This document shows positions 17,648 through 26,223 of a stretch of 64,000 nucleotides of DNA, one piece after another. The notes under the pieces were generated by a model that was not told the origin of the DNA, searched no databases, and was given only the letters and a program-made list of their open reading frames with translations. Source of the DNA: Leptofilum sp041987425 (GTDB lineage Bacteria > Chloroflexota > Anaerolineae > Promineifilales > Promineifilaceae); NCBI GenBank assembly GCA_041987425.1, contig JBHIWP010000004.1, positions 16,199 to 80,198 of the forward strand, read 5' to 3'. Position numbers and translations under genes: made by a program. Position 1 is the first letter of the stretch. Each line of letters opens with the position of its first letter.

Positions 17648-18682
17648 ATGTTTTTTATCAAAAAACTTCTCTTAATTTGCGTGATTGTTTTTTTAACAGC
17701 TTGTACAGCGGCTACCTCAGAGTCAGAACTAGCCGTAGCCAATGTAAATCCAACTGTAACCAATGCAAACCCGACTGTAACTAATGTAAATCCGACTGTA
17801 GCCAGTATTAATCCAGCGGGGTTAGCCCAAACCGCTACCTCAGAACCACCTCTTGCCACACCTACCATCCTACCTACCCCAGGCCTGCCATCTAATACCC
17901 CTTTCTCTTGCCAAAGCATTACGGAAATTCCTCTTATCGAATGTGAAGCTTTAATAGCACTTTACAGAGCAACTGATGGGCCAAATTGGCTTACACCTCC
18001 TTCGAATATACCTACTAATTGGCTACAAACCACCCCCTGTCAATGGAATGGTGTTAGCTGTGAACAGGGGCATGTGGTTAAGATTGATTTAATGTACTAT
18101 AACTTAGTGGGAACCCTCCCGGCCGAAATCGGTAACTTCCCCACCCTAAAAATTTTGTCACTTCATGGGAATCAGTTATCAGGAACTATTCCAACCACAC
18201 TGGGCAATCTTGCTCAATTGCAAGAAATGTATTTAGGCGGGAATCAACTATCTGGCTCCATTCCGGCCGAGTTGGGCAATTTATCCCAATTGAAAAGTTT
18301 AACCCTTTGGCATAATCAACTCAGTGGCTCTATCCCTGCAACATTGGGCAACCTCTATCAATTGGAACACCTCAATTTGGCAGAAAACCAATTAATCGGC
18401 TCTATCCCCATGGAACTTGGTCAGCTTTCTCAGCTAAATTTCTTAAGCCTTAGAACAAACCAATTAACCGGCTCTATCCCCACCGAACTTGGTAATCTAT
18501 CCTTACTTAACGCTTTCGACCTTGCATTTAACCAATTGACAGGTACTTTGCCAAATATTGTCAGCCAACTTCCCGCTCTAACCAGGGTAGACATTAGCTA
18601 TAACCAATTAGAGGGGGAAATTCCACCGAGCTATTTTTCATTACATTTTTATTATGAGGGTAATTCTTTTACCAATGGATAA
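17648..18682 (+). CDS. Leucine-rich-repeat lipoprotein with plant-type repeats
   Basis: 344-residue secreted lipoprotein. Signal peptide with lipobox FLTAC at about residue 15-19. A linker follows with four near-repeats of NxNPTV, and Thr/Pro-rich sequence to about 85. Then comes an LRRNT_2-like cap (LIALYRATDGPNWL, WNGVSC) and seven or eight 24-residue repeats of the form LxxLxLxxNQLSGxIPxxLGNL. This is the plant-specific LRR class, otherwise known from receptor kinases and scattered bacteria. It is AT-richer than its neighbours and contains no ACGGCCGT. An AGGAG site precedes the ATG. Probably a surface binding protein. Confidence 0.88.
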   Translation: MFFIKKLLLICVIVFLTACTAATSESELAVANVNPTVTNANPTVTNVNPTVASINPAGLAQTATSEPPLATPTILPTPGLPSNTPFSCQSITEIPLIECEALIALYRATDGPNWLTPPSNIPTNWLQTTPCQWNGVSCEQGHVVKIDLMYYNLVGTLPAEIGNFPTLKILSLHGNQLSGTIPTTLGNLAQLQEMYLGGNQLSGSIPAELGNLSQLKSLTLWHNQLSGSIPATLGNLYQLEHLNLAENQLIGSIPMELGQLSQLNFLSLRTNQLTGSIPTELGNLSLLNAFDLAFNQLTGTLPNIVSQLPALTRVDISYNQLEGEIPPSYFSLHFYYEGNSFTNG

Positions 18683-18849
18683 ATCGCTTAAACATTAGAC
18701 AAACTTAATTTTGTTGTAGAGACATTAAGGTGGGCAGTTTCATATAGTAAGCGTTCAGACTCTTGAAGATTTTCTCTCTGGAAATAGTTGTAATTTGGCG
18801 CAAAACTTCAAAAGTCTCCAGAGGACAAACGATTCACAAAAGCATTTTT

Positions 18850-18932
18850 TGACGCAGAGATGCGAAGAAACCAAAGGAGCAGAGAGGTTCGAATAAGCTT
18901 TACTTCTTTGCCTCTTTGCGCCTTTGCGTTAA
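18850..18932. repeat. Dispersed repeat (TTTGCGCCTTTGCGTTAA type)
   Basis: Imperfect inverted repeat: GACGCAGAGATGCGAAG on the left and CTCTTTGCGCCTTTGCGTTA on the right. Such CTTTGCG units are common in the intergenic DNA of several bacterial phyla. It lies between the LRR gene and the convergent queA. Confidence 0.6.
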
Positions 18933-18937
18933 TTTTT

Positions 18938-20053
18938 TCAAGGCAGCAGCAGGTGCAAATCGCCAAATTCGTGCCAGAGGTAGCGTTCCTGCAGCGCCTG
19001 CTCATAGGCCAGGGAGAGATGGCAGCTGTCGGCCAGGGCGGCCAGCATCGCCAGGTGTGTAGCGCGCGGCTCGTGCAGCCCGGTGAGCAGGCCGTCCACG
19101 GCCTGAATGCCTCGCTGTGGCGTTATGAACAAATCGGTCCAGCCGGACCCGGCATGGACAGTGCCTGCCTCATCGGTCACCGTTTCCAGGGCGCGAATGA
19201 CCGTAGTACCCACGGCAATGACCCGCCGCCCCTGCTGCCGCGCCTGGTTTACCTGCACGGCCGTTTGCGCCGGTACGCGATAAAACTCCTCATAGGGCGC
19301 TTCGTGATCTTCCAGGCTGGCGACGCCGGTGTGCAAAATCAACGGAGCAAACTGCACTCCCTGAGCCACCAGGCGCGTAATTAGCTCTGGCGTAAAGGCG
19401 CGCCCCGCTGAAGGCATCTCGGCGCTGCCCGGCTCGTTGGCAAATACGGTCTGGTAGTAATCTAGCGGCCAGGCCTCCGGTACGTACTCATAGCGAATCG
19501 GGCTGCCATGAGCCGCCAGATAGCTGGTGAGCGGCAAGGGCAGCTGAATCGTTGCCAGCCATAATCGCACCGGCTGCCCTGGGTCCTGACGCAGCGCCGG
19601 ATTATGCGGCGTGAGCAAACGAGCCACCCCGCCCGCAGGCAGTTGGAGCACCATCCCGGCCTCGCCATCGCTAAAAGGCTTCGTGGCGCTTTTAGACGGC
19701 CGTCTCAACTCTACACTCCACAAACCCGCCGGTAGCTGCGTCGAGAGATGGAGCCGCAGCTCGGTGCCGTCCGGCAGCACAGCGGGAAGGGCAGCGTTCA
19801 GCGTGCGGCTGGTGTTTAGCACGAGCAAATCGCCCGGCTGCAAATGTTTGCCAATTTGCCGAAAATGCGTGTGCACCACGCGGTCGTCCCGATAATGGGA
19901 AACCATCAGCCGGACTGCGTCACGCGCCAGGCCGCGCGCCTCGGGCGGCTCGCTGGCCTCCAGGGAGGGAGGCAGCTTGAATTCCAGGGCAGGCAGCTGC
20001 GGCATTGATGCTGTTTTAGTGGCCGGAACGTTATTTTGCAGCACTGTCATCAT
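18938..20053 (-). CDS. queA: S-adenosylmethionine:tRNA ribosyltransferase-isomerase (QueA family)
   Basis: 371-residue enzyme of queuosine synthesis, transferring the ribosyl part of SAM to 7-aminomethyl-7-deazaguanine in tRNA to form epoxyqueuosine. Family features: DDRVVHTHFRQIGKHLQPGDLLVLNTSRTLNA, TVFANEPGSAEMPSAGRAFTPEL, FAPLILHTGVASL and VIAVGTTVIRALET. The 4-base overlap with the upstream SDR shows translational coupling. It is the diverged QueA subgroup and some motifs differ from E. coli QueA, so the reaction is likely but not certain. Confidence 0.85.
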   Translation of the reverse strand: MMTVLQNNVPATKTASMPQLPALEFKLPPSLEASEPPEARGLARDAVRLMVSHYRDDRVVHTHFRQIGKHLQPGDLLVLNTSRTLNAALPAVLPDGTELRLHLSTQLPAGLWSVELRRPSKSATKPFSDGEAGMVLQLPAGGVARLLTPHNPALRQDPGQPVRLWLATIQLPLPLTSYLAAHGSPIRYEYVPEAWPLDYYQTVFANEPGSAEMPSAGRAFTPELITRLVAQGVQFAPLILHTGVASLEDHEAPYEEFYRVPAQTAVQVNQARQQGRRVIAVGTTVIRALETVTDEAGTVHAGSGWTDLFITPQRGIQAVDGLLTGLHEPRATHLAMLAALADSCHLSLAYEQALQERYLWHEFGDLHLLLP

Positions 20054-20769
20054 GCGGACACCTCAGCAACAAGATTGCGAGCCTGGTAACGGCCGTTGGG
20101 CCAGTCTCCGTGCAAAAGCGCCAAAAAGCCAGGGACGCTTTCTTCCGGCAGCGGCCGGTCGCTAATATCCTCGCCGGGGAATGCCTGCTGGTGCATCTGG
20201 GTGCGCATATCGCCCGGATCCACCCAGTAGACGCGCACCTCGGGCAGCCGCTCCGCCAGCTCGGCCGCCAAAATTGCGGAAAGCTGCTCAAAGGCCGCTT
20301 TGCTGGCGCCATAGCCGCCCCAGCCAGCATACGGCTCCACCGCAGCGTCGCTGCTAACGTTGATGATGCGGGCCTTGGGCTTTAAGGTGCTGGCTACGGC
20401 CTGCAACACGCCCAGCTGGGCAACAACGTTTACCCGAAAAACGTCTTCCAATATGCCCAGTGGGTAATCGAGCAGGGCTGGCTGCGGGCTGGGTCCAAGT
20501 ATTCCAGCGTTGTTGACAACAAGGTCCAACCCGCCAGCGGCGCGCGCGGCGACGGCCAGCGCCTGCTGGTGTGCCTTGCGGCTAATATCGCCAGAAACGG
20601 CCGTTACCGTCGTAAATTGCTCTAAATCGTGGTGAGCCTGGGCCAGTGCAGCCTGCCCCCGGGCATTGATGATGAGCTGCCAGCCGTCGCGGGCCAGCGC
20701 ATTCGCCAGGGCCAGCCCCAGCCCACGGGACGCGCCGGTAATCAGTGCGGTTTTGGTTTCATTTATCAT
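20050..20769 (-). CDS. SDR-family oxidoreductase upstream of queA
   Basis: 239-residue classical SDR: TGASRGLG cofactor loop, NNAG, Ser in NVSSDAA and YGASK catalytic pair. I start at ATG 20769, with GGAGA in front; a longer frame to 20952 has no ribosome site. It ends with an ATGA overlap into queA, so the pair is one operon. The substrate is unknown; coupling to queA is conserved context worth noting but does not by itself identify it. Confidence 0.87.
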   Translation of the reverse strand: MINETKTALITGASRGLGLALANALARDGWQLIINARGQAALAQAHHDLEQFTTVTAVSGDISRKAHQQALAVAARAAGGLDLVVNNAGILGPSPQPALLDYPLGILEDVFRVNVVAQLGVLQAVASTLKPKARIINVSSDAAVEPYAGWGGYGASKAAFEQLSAILAAELAERLPEVRVYWVDPGDMRTQMHQQAFPGEDISDRPLPEESVPGFLALLHGDWPNGRYQARNLVAEVSA

Positions 20770-20959
20770 GGGAAATCTCCAGATGTGATTCAGTTTAACT
20801 TTAATGAGATGATTGTAGGAAAACGGCCGTCCTGGCACATCAGCCCCCCGTCCAGCAACATCCCCAACAAAAAGGACAGTGCGCCAGCCTGTCCCTAAGA
20901 TCAGTGGGCTAGCTTTGCAACAAATGCGCTTTAACAACCGTAGTGCAGTCATTCATCGC

Positions 20960-21001
20960 TGGTCAAAACAGTTGACCATTTAGCCCCATATTCGCTAGAA
21001 T
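20960..21001 (+). promoter_or_regulatory. Promoter with overlapping dyad upstream of third AI-2E gene
   Basis: Dyad TGGTCAA-N5-TTGACCA (20960-20978) whose right half is a -35 like TTGACC (20972-20977). After 18 bases comes TAGAAT (20996-21001). The arrangement suggests a promoter with an operator over the -35, leaving a leader of about 67 nt. The rest of the 305-base gap 20770-21074 holds one ACGGCCGT (20823) and nothing else I can name. Confidence 0.5.
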
Positions 21002-21074
21002 CCTCTTACGTTTTTCCGAGGGCTATTTAGTTAAGATAATTTGCAATTTTCCAAATCGAGCGATCGCAAACTGT

Positions 21075-22241
21075 ATGAGTAAAGAGTGGAGCACTACAAC
21101 CCGTTATTTTGTTTTTGCCTTAGTTTTGGCTGGATTCATCTGGTTTATTACGGCCGCGCAGGCACTCATTGGGGCATTGGCTGTCTCTGCCCTGCTGGCT
21201 TATCTGCTTAACCCCCTTGTCACCCTGGTAAATGAGCGTGCCCGCGTGGCCCGCTCCCTCGTCGTCTTCTTTGTCTATCTGCTCTCGCTGGGAGCCATTA
21301 TCACCGTTACCATCATCTTCATCCCCGCCATTCCTGAACAAACAGCCAGCTTTCTGGCCGATATGCAGATCATCATGACGCAGGCTCAGCGTGACTACTT
21401 CTCTGAGCCTATTACCATTTTGAACACAGATATTCATCTAGATGGCTTAATGCCAGAGACGGACATTTCTGAACTGGTTTCATCTTTCATTCGGGCAGAT
21501 ATCATTGTCGAGCTGTTGCAGGCCAGCACGACAAATTTAGGCTGGATTCTGGTTGTGCTGGTGGCAACCTACTATCTGCTGCAGGATTGGGCTAAGCTGC
21601 GCGACTGGCTGTTTAGCTGGGCGCCCGATCCCTTTGAGTCTGATTTTCGCAGGCTATACGGTGAGATCAAGCTGGTGTGGGGTCGGTATTTCCGTGGTCA
21701 ACTTCGCCTGTCAATTATTGTGGGCGTGCTTACCGGCATTGGCTCGCTTATATTAGGTCTGCCCGGAGCGATATTGTTTGGCGTTTTCTCTGCTATTTTT
21801 GATGTGTTGCTTTCTGTCGGCCCTGCCATCGTCATGGCCATCGCCACCCTGGTGGCGCTGTTAGCCGGGTCCCACACGCTAGAAATATCTAATACGCTGT
21901 TCGCCTTAATCATTTTGGCTTTCTATCTGGCCGTTCAGGGCATAGAAAACATCTGGCTTCGCCCGCGCATTATGAGCTCCAGCGTCCGCATACATCCGGC
22001 GATTATTTTTATTGCCATTGTGGGCTCGCTCTCGCTGGCCGGGGTTGTCACAGCACTGATCATCGTGCCGGTGCTTGGCTCCATTGCCGTCATCAGCCGT
22101 TATACTTACTTTAAGCTGTTTAAATTGGATCCATGGGAAGATGAGCCCCAGATGGCCTCAAAAATCATTGATGAAGTTGAGGAGAAAACGGCCGAATCCC
22201 CAGCCATCCCCCAAAACGCTACTCTAGAATCTACAGATTAG
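21075..22241 (+). CDS. AI-2E family transporter (third copy)
   Basis: 388-residue AI-2E/PerM-family membrane protein. Two N-terminal helices (AGFIWFITAAQALIGALAVSALLAYLLNPLV) are followed by a soluble middle domain, then YFRGQLRLSIIVGVLTGIGSLILGLPGA and a core VFSAIFDVLLSVGPAIVMAIATL. The C-terminus is an acidic tail of about 45 residues. It stands alone, unlike the tandem pair at 7199-9630, and has its own promoter-like sequence. The substrate is not assignable. Confidence 0.85.
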   Translation: MSKEWSTTTRYFVFALVLAGFIWFITAAQALIGALAVSALLAYLLNPLVTLVNERARVARSLVVFFVYLLSLGAIITVTIIFIPAIPEQTASFLADMQIIMTQAQRDYFSEPITILNTDIHLDGLMPETDISELVSSFIRADIIVELLQASTTNLGWILVVLVATYYLLQDWAKLRDWLFSWAPDPFESDFRRLYGEIKLVWGRYFRGQLRLSIIVGVLTGIGSLILGLPGAILFGVFSAIFDVLLSVGPAIVMAIATLVALLAGSHTLEISNTLFALIILAFYLAVQGIENIWLRPRIMSSSVRIHPAIIFIAIVGSLSLAGVVTALIIVPVLGSIAVISRYTYFKLFKLDPWEDEPQMASKIIDEVEEKTAESPAIPQNATLESTD

Positions 22242-22259
22242 CTTAGCCACTAGCCCACA

Positions 22260-23024
22260 TTACAGCTTTGTCAAAATCTCCACACCAGATTTCGTTACGG
22301 CCACGGTGTGTTCATACTGGGCCGAGAGCGAACCATCCTTGGTGATCACCGTCCAGCCATCGTTGAGCAAAATCCACTCATACCCCCCCTGGTTGATCAT
22401 CGGCTCGATGGTGAACGTCATCCCAGGGCGCAGCTTGGGGCCACGGCCGCTTTGGCGAATGTGCAGCACCGATGGCGCCTCGTGCAGCGTACGGCCAATG
22501 CCGTGCCCGCCCCACTCACGCACCACAGAAACACCGCGCGCATCTGCCAAATCATGAATCGCCCGGCCAATATCGTTCAGGTATCCGCCGGGCTCAACAG
22601 CCTGTACACCGGCGTCCAGTGCTTCTTTTGCTACCTGCAACAAGCGCTCCGCAGCCGGAGCAATCTTGCCCACCGGAAACGTATAGCAGGCATCGCCACA
22701 GTAACCTTTGTACTTTAAGCCAATATCAATGCCAATAATGTCGCCTTCATTTAGGATACGGTCATCAGGGAGACCGTGACAAATTTCGTGGTTTACAGAA
22801 GCACAAATAACGCCAGGAAAAGGCGGGTGGTTGTTGGCACTTCCCTGGTACCCCTTGTAAAGAGGTTCTGCGCCCTGGTCGGCAATGTACTGCTCAACTT
22901 TTTGGTCCAACATACGGATGCTGACGCCAGGACGTATATTTTCTTCTAACAAAGCAAAACATTCAGCCACCATGCGGCCAGAGTCGCGCATGCGGGAAAT
23001 TGCTCTGGCATTTTTTAATTTCAT
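22260..23024 (-). CDS. map: Type I methionine aminopeptidase
   Basis: 254-residue cytosolic enzyme that removes the initiator Met from nascent proteins. Metal ligands are in family positions: Asp in IGIDIG, Asp in CGDACYTF, His in GGHGIGRTLHE, Glu in FTIEPM and Glu near the C-terminus (QYEHT). Substrate-pocket His is in VNHEICHGLPDD. Full length for the short type I class. It is convergent with the AI-2E gene, with 18 bases between stops. Elements E and B lie just upstream of its start. Confidence 0.95.
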   Translation of the reverse strand: MKLKNARAISRMRDSGRMVAECFALLEENIRPGVSIRMLDQKVEQYIADQGAEPLYKGYQGSANNHPPFPGVICASVNHEICHGLPDDRILNEGDIIGIDIGLKYKGYCGDACYTFPVGKIAPAAERLLQVAKEALDAGVQAVEPGGYLNDIGRAIHDLADARGVSVVREWGGHGIGRTLHEAPSVLHIRQSGRGPKLRPGMTFTIEPMINQGGYEWILLNDGWTVITKDGSLSAQYEHTVAVTKSGVEILTKL

Positions 23025-23035
23025 ACAGCTTCCTT

Positions 23036-23087
23036 ACGTAAACCACAAAAATTAATCTGAGAACCAAATAGCTTTGGTGGTTTACGT
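23036..23087. repeat. Variable-arm inverted repeat, element E
   Basis: Arms ACGTAAACCAC (23036-23046) and GTGGTTTACGT (23077-23087) around a 30-nt interior. Read on the minus strand, the interior contains ATTTGGTTCTCAGA, close to ATTTTGTTCTTCAGA in element C. It sits 11 bases from the map start codon, in its leader. Confidence 0.65.
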
Positions 23088-23090
23088 TTA

Positions 23091-23144
23091 GGAGAACAAA
23101 AGCATCTTTAGATCGAATCTATTTCTAAAACCTTTTTGTTCTCC
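23091..23144. repeat. Variable-arm inverted repeat, element B
   Basis: Arms GGAGAACAAAA (23091-23101) and TTTTGTTCTCC (23134-23144). Inner stem TTTAGA / TCTAAA (23107-23112 / 23124-23129). The core GAATCTATTTCTAAA is identical to element A 13.4 kb away. It follows element E by 3 bases. The rest of the gap to 23332 holds a dispersed repeat (about 23160-23230, GACGCAGATAAACGCC...AATCAGTGT). Confidence 0.8.
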
Positions 23145-23332
23145 ACATAATAAAGAAATAGGACGCAGATAAACGCCGCTTTTGCATTTTTAATCAGTGT
23201 AATTCCGTATAAATCAGTGTCCGCAAAATTCGGTTCACTTAGGATACAGGCAGGAAAGTATAGCACACAAGAAAAAGAGCCTGCCAGTTTGCGGCAGGCT
23301 CTCCTACACAATGTTTATGCGAAAATGCCAAA

Positions 23333-23758
23333 TTAGCGCGGCAGCCGACGCAGCCCAATAAGCTGCAGCACGGCAAAGACGAAGACAGCCTCAGCCTGCA
23401 AGGCAACAAACCAGCGCCCGGCAACGCTAAATGAGTTCCAGGCCAGAGCCAGCAGCAGGTAGCTGCCAATCACCCAGGTGACGTCCATAATGGTGATAAT
23501 GCCTGCCTGACGCCGCTCAATCTCTGGCTGGGCGGCCGTGCGGTACACACCATAGCCAAACGGCAGCAGCCCCACGCCCACCGCCAAAACGAGAACCCAG
23601 GGAATATCTGCACCCAAAAAACGAGCAATGGGGCCAGCAGCGACGGTAAAAGCCAGGCCAGTCAGCAGTGAAAAGAGCGCATTGCTTTGCAGGGCACGGC
23701 GAAGAAAAGTAAATTTCGATTGTTCAGTTTGTTTCGTGGAAACAGCTTGAGATTGCAT
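23333..23758 (-). CDS. Unrecognised four-helix membrane protein
   Basis: 141 residues with about four hydrophobic helices (roughly 26-45, 52-72, 88-108, 115-135) after a polar N-terminus rich in Gln, Ser and Thr. No family is recognised. A small basic loop (PEIERRQAG) lies between helices 2 and 3. It is 30 bases downstream of another small membrane protein on the same strand, so the two probably form an operon. Confidence 0.7.
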   Translation of the reverse strand: MQSQAVSTKQTEQSKFTFLRRALQSNALFSLLTGLAFTVAAGPIARFLGADIPWVLVLAVGVGLLPFGYGVYRTAAQPEIERRQAGIITIMDVTWVIGSYLLLALAWNSFSVAGRWFVALQAEAVFVFAVLQLIGLRRLPR

Positions 23759-23788
23759 TTTGTTACCTCCATAAAAGTTATTGATAAA

Positions 23789-24088
23789 TTAGCCAGCCAC
23801 GTTCCTTTTTTGAAAAAGGTTATAAAAGAACCGCCCTGACACCAGGTAAATGAGCAGCATCGCGACGGCACCAACCACGATGCCATGATGGGCCAGAGCT
23901 TCCAGTCCATATTGGGCTTGAAAAAGAAAAAGGGCTACTACAAGATTGAGCAAGCCATAGCCTAAGTTGCCTAAGGGACTAAAGCCAAATGCACTAAAAA
24001 AGCGAATTTTTAGCAGCCCAAACAGAATATGGGGCATGGCGTTCATTAAGGAAAAGCCAATCAAAAAATCAACAAGGGTCAAATTCAT
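23789..24088 (-). CDS. Unrecognised three-helix membrane protein
   Basis: 99 residues with three hydrophobic helices (about 5-25, 37-56, 66-85) and a basic tail FFYNLFQKRN. The FGFSPLGNLGYGLLNL segment lies between helices 1 and 2. No family recognised. A TGGAGGTATGATGA sequence supplies the ribosome site. It forms a probable two-gene unit with the 23333-23758 gene. Confidence 0.7.
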   Translation of the reverse strand: MNLTLVDFLIGFSLMNAMPHILFGLLKIRFFSAFGFSPLGNLGYGLLNLVVALFLFQAQYGLEALAHHGIVVGAVAMLLIYLVSGRFFYNLFQKRNVAG

Positions 24089-24235
24089 TCATCATACCTC
24101 CAGCTTTTGCAGTGAATTGTAAAATTCGTCGTAACTAGAGGAAGATTAGGGGATTTTGACCTGCCAAGTCTATGAAAAGCAGTGCCAAACAGTGCCAAAA
24201 GTTTGAATTGGGGTAAGTAATGGGTGTGGTAGAGC

Positions 24236-25483
24236 CTATAAAGTCTGCTTAGATCTTTCTCGCAAGTCGCGCGCTATCAGGCGGGCAGCGGCCGTTTGCC
24301 AATTGTACAGCGTGCGCTCTGGAACCTGGCTGCGAAACCAGTCTAATACCTCTCTATATTCCTCATCGTGAACGGCGCGGCGGCTGTACGGCCGTAACCC
24401 CACCACATAAGGAAAATAAAGCGCGTTGTAATGCCGCCATGCCTCCGCCGTGCCAAACGCGCCCTCATCACGAGGTTGCAGCTTTTCGATACTTTCTATG
24501 AGCACCGCTTTTAGCTCCGCAGCCCGCGCCAGCGTACCGCCCCCCTGCCCATTATGCGCCAGACGATGCGTAACAAGCGGTAGGCGCGTAAGCGGACTGC
24601 TGGCCAGCTTCGGCAAATTTCCCATTTGGCTGAGCGCCTGGCGCGTGAGCCGCTCAAACTCTTTTGCGGGCAACTCAAAGGGCTCATTCGCTGCGTTAAG
24701 CCGCTGGGCGGCGTTGTCTTCTGCCCGCTGCACGGCCCGCGCCCGGCGCAGATCGGGCGCATTGAAAAAAGCAATTTGATCGACTAAACCCTGTACTGGA
24801 CCAGAAAATGTGTGAATAAGTACCGCCGCCGCCACGCTGCTGAGAAGCAGCACCACCAGCGGAAAATTAAGGCCGATCCAGATGGCCATCACCAGCACGA
24901 CCTGTCCACCAAAAATAAGGGCTGTAAAAAAAGAGTAGTCTAAGGCACGTAAAAAGTGGGAAAACCACGCTTCGCCTTTATCGGAAGCATCTAGCTGGGT
25001 GATGACCAGCCCAAACAAGAAAAGATCCAGCCCGATAATGGTTGCCAACCACAGCGGCAAGGTCTGATTGTTGGGAATGATGATGAAGCCGATGGCCACG
25101 CCATAGGCAAAAATGCAGATCAGGCTGGCTCCAAGTAAAAGCTGTTGACGGCCGTATCGCTCATTCCAGGCAGCCCGCCCGGGAATAAGCCAGACCATCG
25201 CGCCCAGCCAGAATAGAGCAGGCAGCACCACAAATAACCGCTGCAGCCGATATAGAGTCAGGGCCAGCCGGGCCGATGGAGCAAAAGTTCCCAGCAGCAC
25301 CATGGCAATGCCCAGCGCATAGGTGATCATGCCCAGTCCCGCCAGCCAAAGCTGCAAGCGCCCCGGATCGCGCGCAATGAGATAGCAGCCCAACCAAAAC
25401 GTGAGAAAGAAGAGAACGGTCTGCAAAACCAGTGTGGTTAGCGTCATGTGCAGATTGTACGTAGTTGCTCTGGCAAAAAGCAA
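24236..25483 (-). CDS. 7TM-domain protein with cytoplasmic helical tail, unknown function
   Basis: Up to 415 residues. About seven hydrophobic helices fill residues 13-235 (such as TLVLQTVLFFLTFWLGCYLIA and VVLVMAIWIGLNFPLVVLLLSS). A cytoplasmic, mainly helical region of about 170 residues follows, with many Arg/Glu and no kinase or HTH motif that I recognise. The layout recalls 7TM sensor N-termini of bacterial histidine kinases and LuxR-type proteins, but no output domain is recognisable. The start could be the ATG at 25447 instead of 25483; neither has a clear ribosome site. It is divergent from the DUF2087 regulators, across a repeat-rich operator-like region. Confidence 0.65.
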   Translation of the reverse strand: MLFARATTYNLHMTLTTLVLQTVLFFLTFWLGCYLIARDPGRLQLWLAGLGMITYALGIAMVLLGTFAPSARLALTLYRLQRLFVVLPALFWLGAMVWLIPGRAAWNERYGRQQLLLGASLICIFAYGVAIGFIIIPNNQTLPLWLATIIGLDLFLFGLVITQLDASDKGEAWFSHFLRALDYSFFTALIFGGQVVLVMAIWIGLNFPLVVLLLSSVAAAVLIHTFSGPVQGLVDQIAFFNAPDLRRARAVQRAEDNAAQRLNAANEPFELPAKEFERLTRQALSQMGNLPKLASSPLTRLPLVTHRLAHNGQGGGTLARAAELKAVLIESIEKLQPRDEGAFGTAEAWRHYNALYFPYVVGLRPYSRRAVHDEEYREVLDWFRSQVPERTLYNWQTAAARLIARDLRERSKQTL

Positions 25484-25503
25484 ATCACCATTGACACGGC
25501 AGA

Positions 25504-25545
25504 GCTATTTAGATATTCTTCTATTTAGATTTTCATCTAAATAGC
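25504..25545. promoter_or_regulatory. Triple CTATTTAGAT operator-like array
   Basis: Two direct copies of CTATTTAGAT (25505-25514, 25521-25530; 16-base period) and one inverted copy ATCTAAATAG (25535-25544) with the outer pair extended by G/C. It is located between the divergent 7TM gene (24236-25483) and the ArsR-DUF2087 genes (25681 on). A cooperative regulator site is likely; the binder is unknown. Confidence 0.5.
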
Positions 25546-25607
25546 CGGATTCGCTCAGGAACCATAAGCATAAATGGAAATAGGCGACTGCGAGGTAGAG
25601 AAATAGA

Positions 25608-25647
25608 ACACGGATTGCACGGATGATACGGATTTACACTGATTAGT
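25608..25647. repeat. Dispersed intergenic repeat
   Basis: ACACGGATTGCACGGATGAT followed by ACGGATTTACACTGATTAG. It belongs to the ACGGATTT/CTGATTA family of scattered intergenic repeats and lies in the leader of the first ArsR-DUF2087 gene. Confidence 0.6.
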
Positions 25648-25680
25648 GGGTTGCTGTAGCTATCCGTATGGAGGCAACTT

Positions 25681-26223
25681 ATGGAAACACAAAAAGCAGA
25701 GGTGCTGATAGCGTTTTTACAGGCCGTTGGGCAGCGTGAGCGGCTGCATATTTTGGGTATTTTGGCCGAGGGTGCCATTACTGTACCTGAGCTTGCCAGG
25801 CGGACGGATTTAAAGGAGACGGCCGTACTCAAGCACCTGAACCGGCTCACGCAGGCAAATCTGGTTCAAGAAACCACACCCTACACCTACGAGCTGAACA
25901 AAACTGCACTGGAGCAGATCAACTACACCGTTTTCCACCGGGGTGATTCACAAAACCAGGAAACGCTGCGCCAGCGCGTGCTGCGCCACTATACAGATGG
26001 CCCGCGCGTAAAACGGCTGCCGGAAAATGAAGAGGAACTACGTGAAATCGTCAGCTGGCTGGCCGAACTATTTGCCGAAAAGACCCTGTACTCCGAAAAA
26101 GAGGTGAATGAGCGTCTGCGCCAGGCCCATCCCGACCATGCCCAAATGCGCCGCTTGCTGGTGGATTATGGCTTTATGACGCGCCACCAGGGCATTTACC
26201 AAAAGGCAGCAACATTAGGATGA
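25681..26223 (+). CDS. ArsR-type winged-helix regulator with C-terminal DUF2087 (copy 1)
   Basis: 180-residue putative transcription regulator. The N-terminal ArsR-like winged helix (about 8-75) contains QRERLHILGILAEGAITVPELARRTDLKETAVLKHLNRL. The C-terminal DUF2087 (about 108-175) contains VKRLPENEEELREIVSWLAELF, YSEKEVNERLRQAHPDHAQMRRLLVDYGFM. DUF2087 is a small helical domain of unknown role that commonly accompanies HTH domains. No Cys-rich metal site is seen, so metal sensing is unlikely. It overlaps copy 2 by 4 bases (ATGA). TATGGAGGCAACTT supplies the ribosome site. Confidence 0.87.
   Translation: METQKAEVLIAFLQAVGQRERLHILGILAEGAITVPELARRTDLKETAVLKHLNRLTQANLVQETTPYTYELNKTALEQINYTVFHRGDSQNQETLRQRVLRHYTDGPRVKRLPENEEELREIVSWLAELFAEKTLYSEKEVNERLRQAHPDHAQMRRLLVDYGFMTRHQGIYQKAATLG

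Noticed and set aside
20770..20952. N-terminal extension of the queA-linked SDR
   Set aside because: No ribosome site, and the Rossmann fold starts right after ATG 20769, which has GGAGA in front.
21060..21070. GCGATCGC, the cyanobacterial HIP1 octamer
   Set aside because: Only one copy noticed in the window, so it is not iterated here; the repeated palindrome is ACGGCCGT.
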